From Mycobacterium gordonae (lineage in GTDB: Bacteria > Actinomycetota > Actinomycetes > Mycobacteriales > Mycobacteriaceae): a DNA stretch of 64,000 nt. The notes beneath the pieces are model-generated. The model was given only the letters and a program-made list of their open reading frames with translations, did not search any database and was not told where the DNA came from. The translations under genes were made by a program, and so were the position numbers. Shown in pieces: positions 10,819 through 19,781 of this stretch; the stretch's first letter is position 1, and each line of letters begins with the position of its first letter. Where the stretch lies: positions 55,421 through 119,420 of the forward strand of contig NZ_LKTM01000002.1 in NCBI RefSeq assembly GCF_001417955.2, in the 5' to 3' direction.

Positions 10819-11424
10819 GTGCCTGACGAACCAACGGGATCCGCTGATCCGCTGACTTCAGCCGGTGACGCCGAAGAAGCCCCGGCTTCGGCAGCGCAGG
10901 CGCCGCACCGGCGTTTGCGCCTGCTCCTCTCGGTTGCCGCAGTGGTGCTTGCGCTCGACATCATCACCAAGGTTCTGGCGGTCAAACTGCTGCCCCCCGG
11001 CCAGCCGGTCTCCATCATCGGCGACACCGTGACCTGGACGCTGGTGCGCAATTCCGGCGCCGCGTTCTCGATGGCGACGGGATACACATGGGTGCTCACC
11101 CTGATCGCCACGGGTGTCGTGGTCGGCATCTTCTGGATGGGTCGGCGGCTGGTATCGCCCTGGTGGGCGCTGGGCCTTGGCATGATCCTGGGCGGCGCGA
11201 TGGGCAACCTGGTCGATCGCTTCTTCCGGGCGCCCGGCCCGCTACGCGGTCACGTCGTCGACTTCCTGTCGGTCGGATGGTGGCCGGTGTTCAACGTCGC
11301 CGACCCTTCGGTGGTGGGCGGCGCCATCCTGCTGGTCGTCCTGTCCATCTTCGGCTTTGATTTCGACGCCGTCGGCCGCCGGAAGTCCAACGGCGACAAC
11401 GAGGATCAGGGCGCAGTTGACTGA
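10819..11424 (+). CDS. lspA: Lipoprotein signal peptidase (signal peptidase II)
   Basis: Membrane aspartic protease that removes signal peptides from diacylglyceryl-prolipoproteins, such as LprI and the cupredoxin-like lipoprotein in this window. It has 201 residues with a hydrophilic N-terminal extension of about 35 residues typical of mycobacteria, then four membrane helices. The conserved blocks are present: [16 protein letters not shown] with the first catalytic Asp, and FNVADPSV with the second. The GTG at 10819 gives the N-terminus [11 protein letters not shown] known from M. tuberculosis Rv1539. It is divergent from ansA and overlaps the next gene by 8 bases, so the two are co-transcribed. 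Confidence 0.95.
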   Translation: MPDEPTGSADPLTSAGDAEEAPASAAQAPHRRLRLLLSVAAVVLALDIITKVLAVKLLPPGQPVSIIGDTVTWTLVRNSGAAFSMATGYTWVLTLIATGVVVGIFWMGRRLVSPWWALGLGMILGGAMGNLVDRFFRAPGPLRGHVVDFLSVGWWPVFNVADPSVVGGAILLVVLSIFGFDFDAVGRRKSNGDNEDQGAVD

Positions 11425-12343
11425 GCGCTCGATGCCGGTCCCAGACGGATTGGCGGGCATGCGCGTGGACGCCGGTCTGGCCCGCCTGTTGGGGCTGTCC
11501 CGCAGCGCCGCGGCGGCCATCGCCGAAGACGGCGGTGTCGAACTCGACGGGGTGACGGCGGGCAAGTCCGACCGCCTGAACGCCGGGGCCTGGTTGCAGG
11601 TGCGACTGCCGGAGCCGCCCAAGCCCCCGGAGAACACCCCCGTCGACATCGAGGGCATGACGATCCTCTACTCCGACGACGACATTGTCGCGGTCGACAA
11701 GCCGGCCGCGGTGGCCGCGCACGCCTCGGTGGGCTGGACCGGCCCCACGGTGCTGGGCGGCCTGGCGGCCGCCGGCTACCGGATCACCACCTCGGGTGTG
11801 CATGAGCGCCAGGGGATCGTGCATCGCCTTGACGTCGGAACCTCCGGGGTGATGGTGGTGGCCATCTCCGAACGCGCCTACACCGTGCTCAAGCGGGCGT
11901 TCAAACAGCGCACCGTGGAAAAGCGGTATCACGCCTTGGTGCAGGGCCATCCGGACCCGTCCAGCGGAACCATCGACGCCCCGATCGGCCGCCACCCCGG
12001 CCCGGAGTGGAAGTTCGCGGTCACCCGGGATGGCCGGCACAGCATCACCCACTACGACACCATGGAGGCGTTCGTCGCCGCCAGCCTTCTCGACGTGCAC
12101 CTGGAAACCGGTCGTACTCATCAGATTCGGGTGCACTTCTCCGCGCTGCACCATCCGTGCTGTGGCGACCTCGTCTATGGTGCTGACCCGAAGCTCGCGA
12201 AAAGACTTGGGCTGGAACGTCAATGGCTGCACGCGCGATCTCTGGCCTTCGCGCATCCGGCCGACGGCCGGCGGATCGAGATCGTCAGTCCCTATCCGGC
12301 GGATCTGCAGCACGCCCTGGACGTGTTACGCGCCGAGGGCTGA
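11417..12343 (+). CDS. RluD-type ribosomal large subunit pseudouridine synthase
   Basis: Isomerises uridines in 23S rRNA. It has 308 residues from the TTG at 11417, which overlaps the lspA stop; an ATG at 11432 is an alternative. The N-terminus is an S4-like RNA-binding domain ([17 protein letters not shown]). The catalytic motif HRLDVGTSG near 137-145 contains the essential aspartate, and [12 protein letters not shown] near 230 is the second conserved block. It matches M. tuberculosis Rv1540 along its length. It is co-transcribed with lspA, as in other actinobacteria, and its 3' end overlaps the convergent methyltransferase by 18 bases. Confidence 0.93.
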   Translation: MTERSMPVPDGLAGMRVDAGLARLLGLSRSAAAAIAEDGGVELDGVTAGKSDRLNAGAWLQVRLPEPPKPPENTPVDIEGMTILYSDDDIVAVDKPAAVAAHASVGWTGPTVLGGLAAAGYRITTSGVHERQGIVHRLDVGTSGVMVVAISERAYTVLKRAFKQRTVEKRYHALVQGHPDPSSGTIDAPIGRHPGPEWKFAVTRDGRHSITHYDTMEAFVAASLLDVHLETGRTHQIRVHFSALHHPCCGDLVYGADPKLAKRLGLERQWLHARSLAFAHPADGRRIEIVSPYPADLQHALDVLRAEG

Positions 12344-13114
12344 CCGCCCGGGTTTTCGCGCCTCCACCAGCACCCGCGTCGGATGGGTGACGAAGCGGCC
12401 TTCGGCGGTGATCAGATCGTGCAGTTCGCGCAGCCGCGAGTAATACGGCTCGGCGGTGAAATCGGGCACCGTCCAGATCAGCTTGCGCAGGAAGTAGATC
12501 ACCGCGCCGATGTCGAAGAACTCCGCCCGGAGCCGTTCCATGCGCATGTCCACCACCTGCAGTCCGGCGGCCTGCGCGCCCGCCTGCTGGGTGGCCGGCT
12601 CGTAGAGTGCCCACAGCTGCGGTTGCGGCCCGACGACGTGGGTCACCAACTCCGACACCGTCGCCGGACCGGGATGCTGCGCGAAGTAGGTGCCGCCGGG
12701 CTGCAGCAGCCGCGCGATCTCGCTCCACCACACGGCAATCGGATGGCGGCTGATCACCAGATCGAAGGCTTCGTCGGCGAACGGTAACGGTGGTTCGTCG
12801 CCGGTGGCAACCACCACCACCCCGCGGGGATTCAGTCGCCTACTGGCCAATGCCGCATTGGGAGGCCATGATTCGGTGGCCGCCATGGTCGGCGGGAACT
12901 TCTCGGCCCCGGCCAGTACCTCGCCGCCGCCGGTGTGGATGTCCAGCGCCGCCGACGCACCCGCCAATCGCCCACTCATCAGCCGCTGATACCCCCAGGA
13001 CGGCCGCTGCTCCGTTGCGCGGCCGTCCAGCCAGGAGAAATCCCAACCCTCCACCGGCGCGGCCACCGCTTCGGCGACCAGGTCCTCAAACGAGCGCATA
13101 CCCAGCATTGTCAC
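12326..13114 (-). CDS. SAM-dependent methyltransferase, copy 2 of a tandem pair
   Basis: A class I methyltransferase-like protein of 262 residues. [14 protein letters not shown] near 54-67 corresponds to motif I (glycine loop for S-adenosylmethionine), FDLVISRHP to motif II and [14 protein letters not shown] to motif III. It is a clear paralogue of the gene just upstream: [20 protein letters not shown] is identical in both. The GTG start at 13114 overlaps the stop of that gene by 4 bases, so the two are translationally coupled. The acceptor is unknown. M. tuberculosis has no such pair next to Rv1540 as I remember it. Confidence 0.82.
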   Translation of the reverse strand: MTMLGMRSFEDLVAEAVAAPVEGWDFSWLDGRATEQRPSWGYQRLMSGRLAGASAALDIHTGGGEVLAGAEKFPPTMAATESWPPNAALASRRLNPRGVVVVATGDEPPLPFADEAFDLVISRHPIAVWWSEIARLLQPGGTYFAQHPGPATVSELVTHVVGPQPQLWALYEPATQQAGAQAAGLQVVDMRMERLRAEFFDIGAVIYFLRKLIWTVPDFTAEPYYSRLRELHDLITAEGRFVTHPTRVLVEARKPGRSALGA

Positions 13115-13878
13115 TCAGGCTTGCGGGCCTCGACGAGAACCCGCGCCGCATGCGCGACGAACGGTCCCTCGGCTTCGATGCGCTCGTGGAGTTCGCGCAG
13201 CCGCTCGCGATAACGCTCGACGGTGAAGCCGGGCACGGTCCAGATCACCTTGCGCAGGAAATAGACGACGGCGCCGACGTCGAAGAACTCCTGGCGCAGG
13301 CGCTCGAGTCGCATCTCCACGATCTGCAGGCCGGCGGACTCTGCCTGCGCGCGCTCAGCTTTCGGGTCCCGCCTGGCCCATGCCTGCGGCTGGGGGCCGA
13401 TGAAGAATTCGGTCAACTCGGCGACGGTGGCCGGGCCGATGTGTTGGGCCAGATATGTTCCGCCGGGCCGCAACACCCGGGCGATCTCAGCCCACGGCAC
13501 GCTGTTGGGGTGCCGGCTGGTCACCAGGTCGAACACGTCACCGGCGAACGGCAGTGCCTTCTCTTCGGGCACGGACACCACCACGACGCCGCGCGGGTGC
13601 AAGCGTCGGGTGGCCAGCGCGGCGTTCGGCGGCCACGGTTCCACGGCCGCCATGGTCGGCGGAAATCGCGGGGCCCCGGCCAGTACCTCACCGCCGCCGG
13701 TCTGAATGTCCAGTGCCGCCCCGACTTTCGCCAGCCGGTCGCTCATCAACCGCTGATAACCCCAGGACGGCCGCTGTTCGGTCGCCCGGCCGTCCAGCCA
13801 GGAGAAGTCCCAACCGTCGACCGACGCCGAATCTGCTTCTGCCACCAATTCTTCGAAAGTCCCGCCCATCTCAGGCAT
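13111..13878 (-). CDS. SAM-dependent methyltransferase, copy 1 of a tandem pair
   Basis: A 255-residue class I methyltransferase-like protein, the first gene of a two-gene operon. [14 protein letters not shown] near 55 is the cofactor-binding motif I. FDLVTSRHPNSVPW and VLRPGGTYLAQHIG follow in the expected order. The two copies keep near-identical N-termini and C-terminal blocks (FFDVGAVVYFLRKVIWTVP) but differ in the middle, around residues 160-190, where the substrate pocket often lies. This fits duplication followed by divergence in acceptor, which is inference. It is divergent from the DGPF gene at 13966. Confidence 0.82.
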   Translation of the reverse strand: MPEMGGTFEELVAEADSASVDGWDFSWLDGRATEQRPSWGYQRLMSDRLAKVGAALDIQTGGGEVLAGAPRFPPTMAAVEPWPPNAALATRRLHPRGVVVVSVPEEKALPFAGDVFDLVTSRHPNSVPWAEIARVLRPGGTYLAQHIGPATVAELTEFFIGPQPQAWARRDPKAERAQAESAGLQIVEMRLERLRQEFFDVGAVVYFLRKVIWTVPGFTVERYRERLRELHERIEAEGPFVAHAARVLVEARKPE

Positions 13879-13965
13879 TCTCGTCTGGTAGGCGGCCCCG
13901 ATGTCGATCGGGCGCGGTGTCGGTCGTCATACCGTTGACATCTTCCAACAGATTGGGGACCACGT

Positions 13966-14346
13966 ATGCAGTACTGCCTGCTCATGCACTATCAGGAGGG
14001 TGGCGAGATCGGGTTGTCCGACGAAGACATGGCACCCGCGCGCGCGGCATTCGCTCAATACGCCGACGACCTGGACGCGGCGGGCGTCCTGATCGGCACA
14101 CAGGTGCTGGAATCAGCTGCCGTGTCCACCACGTTCACGGCACGCAACGGAGCGCCTGAGATTCAGGACGGTCCGTTCGCCGACACCAAGGAACGTCTCG
14201 GTGGGGTCTTCGTCATCAGGGTGCCCGATCTGGATGCCGCACTGGAGTGGGCGAAACGATGCCCGGCCGCGGCGTGGGGAACCATCGAAATCCGGCCGGT
14301 GGGCGTGACGTATGCGAGCGGAAGGGGCTGGTATCAACCCGAGTGA
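13966..14346 (+). CDS. DGPF (YCII-related) domain protein
   Basis: A 126-residue single-domain protein of the YCII/DGPF family. The name-giving motif appears as QDGPFADTKERLGG near residues 67-80, preceded by the typical N-terminus MQYCLLMHY. The biochemical role of the family is not settled. Its genes are a standard neighbour of ECF42-group sigma factors, and here the sigma gene overlaps its 3' end by 35 bases. The ATG at 13966 follows GGGGA. The two products probably act in one regulatory circuit, which is inferred from the conserved pairing rather than shown by this sequence. Confidence 0.9.
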   Translation: MQYCLLMHYQEGGEIGLSDEDMAPARAAFAQYADDLDAAGVLIGTQVLESAAVSTTFTARNGAPEIQDGPFADTKERLGGVFVIRVPDLDAALEWAKRCPAAAWGTIEIRPVGVTYASGRGWYQPE

Positions 14347-15565
14347 GGTAGGGACCCGATTGGGCGCCTTCGTTCGCACCTCCTATGGTCGGCATCTGGC
14401 GCTGCTGGCCGCACCCACCGGCGACATCCCGGCGGCCGAGGATGCCATCGCCGACGCGATGGAACGGGCGCTGACCCGATGGCCGCTGGATGGGATACCG
14501 GCCAATCCGGAGGCCTGGATCCTGACGGTGGCCCGCAATCGGCTGCGGGACCGCTGGAAATCGCATGCCTACCGTATGACCGGACCGATGCCCGAAACAG
14601 ATTTCACGGCAACAGAATTCAGTGAAGACCTGGCCACCATTCCAGATCGCCGGCTGGAGCTGATGCTGGTGTGCGCGCATCCAGCGATCGCCGCGAACTG
14701 CCGAACACCGTTGATGCTGCAGACGGTGCTCGGCGTCGACGCTGCCGCTATCGGGCGCGCATTCTCGGTACCGGCTGCCACCATGGCGCAACGGCTGGTG
14801 CGCGCCAAGCGCCGAATCCGGGACGCGGCAATCCCGTTTGCGCTGCCGGGACGTGCGGATCTCGACGTCCGTTTGCCCGCCGTTCTGGAGGCGGTCTACG
14901 GCGCCTTCGCGATCGATTGGCAACTGGAGCCGCAGGGCGACCCGATCGAGTCATTGGTGGCCGAAGCGCTGCATCTCGCACTGGTCCTGGTCGAGCTCTT
15001 GCCCGGTAATCCCGAGGTGCTCGGGTTGGCCGCACTGATGTACCTGTCGGAAGCCCGTCGAGCCGCGCGGCGCACCGGTGACGGCGAGTTCGTGCCGCTG
15101 GACGAGCAGGACTGCAGGTTGTGGGATCGGACGCTGATCGCGCGCGGCGAAGACCTGTTGCATCGCGCCTACGACATGGGTCGCCCGGGCCGCTACCAAT
15201 ATGAGGCGGCGATCCAGTCGGCGCACTGCGCCCGCGCCGGGGACGGCTACGTAGACAAGGTTGCGCTGCGAACGCTGCATCGCGCACTGTTTCGGCTCGC
15301 GCCGTCGCTGGGCGCAGCGGTCGCCCTGGCGGTGATCGATGCCGACATCGATGGGCCGCGAGCGGGCCTGCGGGCGCTGGACGCGGTGGCCGCCACGGAA
15401 CGATTTCAGCCGGCCTGGACCGCCCGCGCCCACCTGCTGGCGGCTGCGGGCGAATTCGAGGCCGCGGCGCAGGCGTACCGTCGGGCCATCGAGCTCACCA
15501 CAGACGCCGGCGTCGTCAGGTATCTGACCCGACGGCTCGACGCGCTGGCTGACGATCAGGTGTGA
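14312..15565 (+). CDS. ECF42-type RNA polymerase sigma factor
   Basis: An extracytoplasmic-function sigma factor of 417 residues, much longer than a plain ECF factor of about 190. Region 2 (AAEDAIADAMERALTRWP, then NPEAWILTVARNRLRDRWK) is near residues 37-90. Region 4 (IGRAFSVPAATMAQRLVRAKRRIRD) is near 147-171. The remaining 240 residues are a helical, TPR-like extension ending in repeated Ala-rich helices. A long C-terminal extension plus a DGPF gene defines ECF42, a group without an anti-sigma factor; none is seen here. The ATG at 14312 lies inside the DGPF gene; a TTG at 14360 behind GGTAGGG is a credible alternative. Confidence 0.88.
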   Translation: MRAEGAGINPSEVGTRLGAFVRTSYGRHLALLAAPTGDIPAAEDAIADAMERALTRWPLDGIPANPEAWILTVARNRLRDRWKSHAYRMTGPMPETDFTATEFSEDLATIPDRRLELMLVCAHPAIAANCRTPLMLQTVLGVDAAAIGRAFSVPAATMAQRLVRAKRRIRDAAIPFALPGRADLDVRLPAVLEAVYGAFAIDWQLEPQGDPIESLVAEALHLALVLVELLPGNPEVLGLAALMYLSEARRAARRTGDGEFVPLDEQDCRLWDRTLIARGEDLLHRAYDMGRPGRYQYEAAIQSAHCARAGDGYVDKVALRTLHRALFRLAPSLGAAVALAVIDADIDGPRAGLRALDAVAATERFQPAWTARAHLLAAAGEFEAAAQAYRRAIELTTDAGVVRYLTRRLDALADDQV

Positions 15566-15599
15566 ATGAATTCGCTTCCAGCCCGGGACCGCCGCTTTG

Positions 15600-16529
15600 T
15601 TATGCCGACGTCCCGGGTCGACCACTGACGTATTCGCGGGGTGTGGCGCCGAACCGGGTGCGGAATTCCTTGATGAAGTGCGAGGCGCTGGTGTAGCCGA
15701 CCTGATGCGCGACGTCGGCGACGCCGACGTGTCGGTCCAGGATCAGTTCCCGCGCCCGGTTCAGTCGTACTTGCTTGACGTACTGGTACGGTGACGAACC
15801 CGTCAGCTCCCGAAACGCCCGGGTGAACGCCGACGGGCTCAGCCCCACCTGGGCGGCCAGGGTGGTGACCGTGATCGGTTCGCTCAGATGCGAATTGATG
15901 TAGGTCAGGGCCGCACCGATGGGATTGCCCGCCGCCTGCTGCGCGGCGAAGTGCAGCAGGCGCGCGAATTGTTCACGTTGCAGCACCCGGTAGACCAGTT
16001 CACGCAGATAGAGCGGCGCCAGGACGCGCCGATCGACATCGGTGCCCAGCGACCGGACGAATCTCAGCACGGAACTCATCACCTCGTCGTCGAGCGCGGA
16101 GACCATGCAGCTGTCCGCGAGCTCGCATACCGATGCCGCTTCGACGGGATTGCGGCCCGGCATCTTCTCGGAGATGCCGCGCACCGTGGAAGGATCGACC
16201 TCCAACACGAGGCACAGGCAAGGATGGTGCGGTGATGCCTCGAGAACCTCGCTCTGGAACTGCAGATCGCCGTTGATGACGAGGTAATTGAACTGGTCGT
16301 AGACGTGGCTTCTGCCCTTCTCCGTCACCGCCTTGCGGCCCTGGGCGACGATCCCGATCGAGAGCCCCCGGATCTCCTGCCACTCGGGTTGCGTCGGCCG
16401 GCTGAAGCGGTAGATCGTCAGCCCCGGCCACAGCCCGGCGTTCGGGCCGTCCTGGGTCGCACGGGTGGTCAGTTCGGCGACGAGTTCACTCGATGTCGCG
16501 CGCTGCTCGACGTACTCGGTGGCGGTCAA
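15600..16529 (-). CDS. AraC-family transcriptional regulator
   Basis: A 309-residue regulator with an N-terminal AraC_N-type cupin region (about 20-190) and a C-terminal pair of helix-turn-helix motifs. Those are PITVTTLAAQVGLSPSAFTRAFRE and VGVADVAHQVGYTSASHFIKEFR, the second being the diagnostic AraC signature. The start is put at the TTG at 16529 because GAGGAGGT lies 6 bases upstream; the frame stays open to 16772, but that would overlap the divergent dehydrogenase. It probably controls that dehydrogenase from the shared 220-base gap. The ligand is unknown. Confidence 0.88.
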   Translation of the reverse strand: MTATEYVEQRATSSELVAELTTRATQDGPNAGLWPGLTIYRFSRPTQPEWQEIRGLSIGIVAQGRKAVTEKGRSHVYDQFNYLVINGDLQFQSEVLEASPHHPCLCLVLEVDPSTVRGISEKMPGRNPVEAASVCELADSCMVSALDDEVMSSVLRFVRSLGTDVDRRVLAPLYLRELVYRVLQREQFARLLHFAAQQAAGNPIGAALTYINSHLSEPITVTTLAAQVGLSPSAFTRAFRELTGSSPYQYVKQVRLNRARELILDRHVGVADVAHQVGYTSASHFIKEFRTRFGATPREYVSGRPGTSA

Positions 16530-16591
16530 ATCGGCACCTCCTCGAGCATCGACAGCGACGAGTTTCGAATTGCTCTGTAGAAAAAGGTATC

Positions 16592-16645
16592 TGACCGCGT
16601 GGTCACCCGCTGTGTCCGTGGGTCCCGGTCGTCTCGGAATGAGAC
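16592..16645. promoter_or_regulatory. Candidate operators between the AraC regulator and alcohol dehydrogenase
   Basis: Two perfect inverted repeats lie in the 220-base divergent gap: TGACC-N4-GGTCA at 16592-16605 and GTCTC-N5-GAGAC at 16631-16645. They are 63 and 102 bases upstream of the regulator start and about 105-158 bases upstream of the dehydrogenase start. AraC proteins more often bind direct repeats, so another regulator could use them. This is a prediction from symmetry only. Confidence 0.35.
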
Positions 16646-16749
16646 AGACATCGAGCAGGAATCTGCTACCGCGACAGTCGTCGATCCGGTTTGCTGTGAC
16701 TATCGGGCACGCATCATCTTCCCCATGCTTCAGCGATCGAAGGAAAATC

Positions 16750-17820
16750 ATGAAAATGCGGGCAGCGCGCATGCACGGCTACAACCGGCCTCTTGAGATC
16801 GATGAAGTTCCGGTGCCCGACGTGGGGCGCAACCAGGTACTGATCAAGGTCGCCGCGACCGGCATGTGCCGCAGCGACTATCAGCTGGTGGACGGCTATT
16901 TCCGGGACGGCCTTCCCGTCGAGTTCCCCTTCATCCCGGGACACGAAGTGTCCGGCACTGTCACCGAGGTGGGTCCTGACGTTCCGGAGTCGGCCGGCAT
17001 CTCCGAAGGCGATCTCGTCGTTGTCGACCCGAACTGGGGCGACGGTACCTGTCGGCAATGCCATGAGGGCAACCAACAACTCTGTGCCAATGGACAACTC
17101 GTCGGTTTCGGGCCTAACGGCGGTTTCGCCGAATACATGGTCGCCCCGTACGACCACGTCATTTCCTTTGGCGACCAACCAGATCAAGAGCCCCGGTACC
17201 TTGCCCCGCTGACCGACGCCGGTCTGACCCCCTACCGCGGCATGAAGAAGTTGCGCGACGCGGGCAAGCTCGGCGCCGGACGCACCGTCGTGGTCAACGG
17301 CATCGGCGGGCTCGGCAGTTACGGCGTGCAGTACGCACGACTTCTCGGCGCCGGTGCCACCGTGTTCGGATTTGCCAGAAGTGATGAAAAGCTCGATGTC
17401 GCAAGGGAACACGGCGCCGACCACACGATCAACGTGCGGGACAAGTCAACCGAGGACGTCCAGAACGAACTGGCGGACCTGACCGGTCGGCGCACGGTCG
17501 ATGCGGTGCTGGACTGCGCCGGGTCGCCGGAGTCGCTGGGGTTGGCGGCCGCCATCCTGGAGACCGAAGGCGCGCTGTCCCAGGTCGGCCTCATGGGCGA
17601 ACGCGTCGAGCTGCCGTTGTTCCCGTTCGTCAGCGGAGAGAAGTCCTACTTCGGCTCGTTCTGGGGCAACTACAACGACCTTCGAGAGGTGCTGTCGCTG
17701 GCCGGCCAGGGTCTGATCAAGCATCGCGTGGTCCCGGTCGACCTCGACGACATCAACGACAACCTCGAGGCGCTGGGTCGCGGCGACATCGTGGGCAGGG
17801 CAGTGGTTGTGTTCGACTGA
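16750..17820 (+). CDS. Zinc-dependent medium-chain alcohol dehydrogenase
   Basis: NAD(P)-linked oxidation of an alcohol or reduction of an aldehyde in the cytoplasm; 356 residues. The catalytic zinc ligands are visible as GMCRSD (Cys) and GHEVSG (His, Glu). The cofactor fold shows GIGGLGSYGVQYA near 180-192. The structural zinc lobe reads DGTCRQCHEGNQQLC: the first of the usual four cysteines is Asp, an acidic substitution also known in some archaeal enzymes. The ATG at 16750 follows GAAGGA; the frame is open upstream to 16465 but that is leader. It is divergent from the AraC regulator, its likely controller. The substrate is not predictable. Confidence 0.9.
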   Translation: MKMRAARMHGYNRPLEIDEVPVPDVGRNQVLIKVAATGMCRSDYQLVDGYFRDGLPVEFPFIPGHEVSGTVTEVGPDVPESAGISEGDLVVVDPNWGDGTCRQCHEGNQQLCANGQLVGFGPNGGFAEYMVAPYDHVISFGDQPDQEPRYLAPLTDAGLTPYRGMKKLRDAGKLGAGRTVVVNGIGGLGSYGVQYARLLGAGATVFGFARSDEKLDVAREHGADHTINVRDKSTEDVQNELADLTGRRTVDAVLDCAGSPESLGLAAAILETEGALSQVGLMGERVELPLFPFVSGEKSYFGSFWGNYNDLREVLSLAGQGLIKHRVVPVDLDDINDNLEALGRGDIVGRAVVVFD

Positions 17821-17824
17821 TCAG

Positions 17825-18469
17825 TCACCGGGTGTGGCAGACGAACTTGGTTCCGCCGAGGTCGAGCGTCACCTCGCCCTGGTGCTCCCAGTATTCCGAA
17901 CCTTGACGGCCATATCGGGCGCCGCTGCCTGAGGGCAGGAGGAACAGGATGACGCGTACACCCTTCCAGTCCAGAACCGCCGTCTTGGGATCGAGCTGGT
18001 TGTAGAACTGCGCGGTCAACGTGCCGGCATCGGCGGGGCAGTCGTAGCTGACGACCGGTGGCGCGACGGTGGCCGGGTCGGCGATGGCCAGCTCCACAAG
18101 CCGCGTCTGATAAGCCTCCAGCACGCAGGTCCGCACCTCGACGAGATCGGCGCAGCCGTCGCGGGTCGTCGCGAACGCGCTCTGGGCGGTGGTCAGAGTG
18201 GCCTGATCGGCACCCGGCCGTGCCAGCGCCTGTTGGTAGGCCGCCTGCAGCCGACGGTCGAGGTCGCTCAATTGTGGCTCGTCGCAAACCAATTGCTGTG
18301 CCTTGTTCGCCGGTTTGGCGCAGTCGAACGTCATCGCCGGGGCGGCAGGCTGGGTGGTGGTCGAAGAGGACGTGGTACTGGAGGACGCCGCGGACCGGGA
18401 CGCGCCGGACCCGCCGCCGTCGCAGGCGCTGACGAGCAGTACGGCCAGGATGGCGACCAGCAGTCTCAT
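17825..18469 (-). CDS. lprI: Lipoprotein LprI, lysozyme-inhibitor type
   Basis: A secreted lipoprotein of 214 residues. The signal peptide ends in the lipobox LVSAC (Cys16), followed by a Ser/Thr-rich linker to about residue 45 and a DUF1311-like domain with regularly spaced cysteines. The C-terminal block GSGARYGRQGSEYWEHQGEV is almost the same as I remember in M. tuberculosis Rv1541c, which binds and inhibits lysozyme. In M. tuberculosis lprI is co-transcribed with the truncated haemoglobin gene glbN just upstream. Here the 295 bases upstream hold no globin. It is convergent with the alcohol dehydrogenase, 4 bases apart. Confidence 0.93.
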   Translation of the reverse strand: MRLLVAILAVLLVSACDGGGSGASRSAASSSTTSSSTTTQPAAPAMTFDCAKPANKAQQLVCDEPQLSDLDRRLQAAYQQALARPGADQATLTTAQSAFATTRDGCADLVEVRTCVLEAYQTRLVELAIADPATVAPPVVSYDCPADAGTLTAQFYNQLDPKTAVLDWKGVRVILFLLPSGSGARYGRQGSEYWEHQGEVTLDLGGTKFVCHTR

Positions 18470-18764
18470 ACCTGCTGACTACCGGGTCGTGGACGGCAGC
18501 GGCGCCGCGACACGCCGTGGACGGCGGTCATACTTTCGCCGCCGCTGTTGTTGCGGGCGGCGCCGTCGTTGGCGAGGGGCCGCAAAGTGTCGGGCGTGGC
18601 GGCGTGTCGTTGGCGACATGCGGGCGCTCGCCGGGGCGGGCAGCCCGGCGCACGGCGGCGCGTCATCTTGTCCTGAGCTGTGTATCTATTCACCGGCCGA
18701 TGTCCTAGGTTGGCTTCATGACCGTCCGTCACACCTTCCACACCGCCATCAGGAGCAACTGTCG
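18470..18764. other. Intergenic region where glbN would be expected
   Basis: This 295-base gap separates lprI (leftward) from the reductase gene (rightward). I translated both strands by eye and saw no globin and no other convincing protein; open frames here are Arg/Gly-rich and lack family features. It should hold the divergent promoters. An AGGAG at 18751-18755 serves the reductase. No terminator or operator stands out. Confidence 0.6.
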
Positions 18765-19781
18765 ATGAATCTCGGTGACCTCACGCATCTGGTCGAAAAG
18801 CCTTTCGCGGCGATGTCGAACATGATCAACACGCCGAACTCCGCGGGTCGGTACCGGCCTTTCTACCTGAGGAATCTGCTCGACGCCGTCCAGGGCCGCA
18901 AGCTCAGCGACGCGGTCCAGGGCAGGGTAGTGCTCATCACGGGCGGGTCGTCAGGCATCGGAGAAGCCGCTGCTCACAAGATCGCCGAGGCGGGCGGCAC
19001 AGTGGTGCTGATCGCGCGCACCCTGGAAAACCTCGAGAAGGTTGCCGACGACATCCGAGCCAATGGCGGCACCGCACACGTGTACCCGTGCGATCTGTCC
19101 GACACCGACGCGATTGCGGCGATGGCCGACAAGGTGCTCGAGGACCTCGGTGGGGTCGACATCCTGATCAACAACGCGGGCCGCTCGATCCGGCGTTCGC
19201 TGGCACTGTCCTACGACCGGATCCACGACTACCAACGCACTATTCAGCTGAACTACCTGGGCGCGGTCCAGCTGATTCTCAAGTTCATCCCCGGTATGCG
19301 CGAACGCGGCTTCGGGCACATCGTCAACGTGTCCTCGGTCGGCGTGCAGACGCGCGCGCCGCGGTTCGGCGCATACATCGCCAGCAAGGCCGCGCTGGAC
19401 AGCCTGTGCGACGCGCTGCAGGCGGAGACCGTGAGCGACAACGTCCGGTTCACCACCGTGCACATGGCGCTGGTGCGCACGCCGATGATCAGCCCGACGA
19501 CGATGTACGACCATTTCCCGACGCTGACGCCCGATCAGGCGGCCGGGGTGATCACCGACGCGCTGATCCACCGGCCCCGTCGGGCGAGTTCGCCGTTCGG
19601 CCAGTTCGCCGCGGTCGCCGATGCCGTCAACCCGGCGGTGATGGACCGGGTGCGTAACCGGGCGTTCGGCATGTTTGACGACTCCTCGGCCGCAAAGGGG
19701 AGCGAAAAGCCAAGCGAGCAAACAGATCTCGACAAGCGGAGCGAGACCTTCCTGCAGGCGACCCGAGGGATCCACTGGTGA
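18765..19781 (+). CDS. Short-chain dehydrogenase, putative fatty acyl-CoA reductase (Rv1543 type)
   Basis: A 338-residue SDR. An N-terminal extension of about 45 residues (MNLGDLTHLVEKPFAAMSN) precedes the Rossmann fold. GGSSGIGEAAA near 57-67 binds NADP, NNAG is near 137-140, the catalytic Ser lies in VNVSSVG and YIASK is the Tyr-x3-Lys motif. It matches M. tuberculosis Rv1543, annotated as a possible fatty acyl-CoA reductase; the substrate is inferred from relatives. The ATG at 18765 lies 9 bases after AGGAG, and the longer open frame upstream overlaps lprI and is rejected. It overlaps the next gene by 4 bases, forming a two-gene operon. Confidence 0.93.
   Translation: MNLGDLTHLVEKPFAAMSNMINTPNSAGRYRPFYLRNLLDAVQGRKLSDAVQGRVVLITGGSSGIGEAAAHKIAEAGGTVVLIARTLENLEKVADDIRANGGTAHVYPCDLSDTDAIAAMADKVLEDLGGVDILINNAGRSIRRSLALSYDRIHDYQRTIQLNYLGAVQLILKFIPGMRERGFGHIVNVSSVGVQTRAPRFGAYIASKAALDSLCDALQAETVSDNVRFTTVHMALVRTPMISPTTMYDHFPTLTPDQAAGVITDALIHRPRRASSPFGQFAAVADAVNPAVMDRVRNRAFGMFDDSSAAKGSEKPSEQTDLDKRSETFLQATRGIHW

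Noticed and set aside
18466..18741. Possible globin (glbN) remnant upstream of lprI
   Set aside because: The translation has no globin helix motifs or proximal His context; it reads as Arg/Pro-rich noise.
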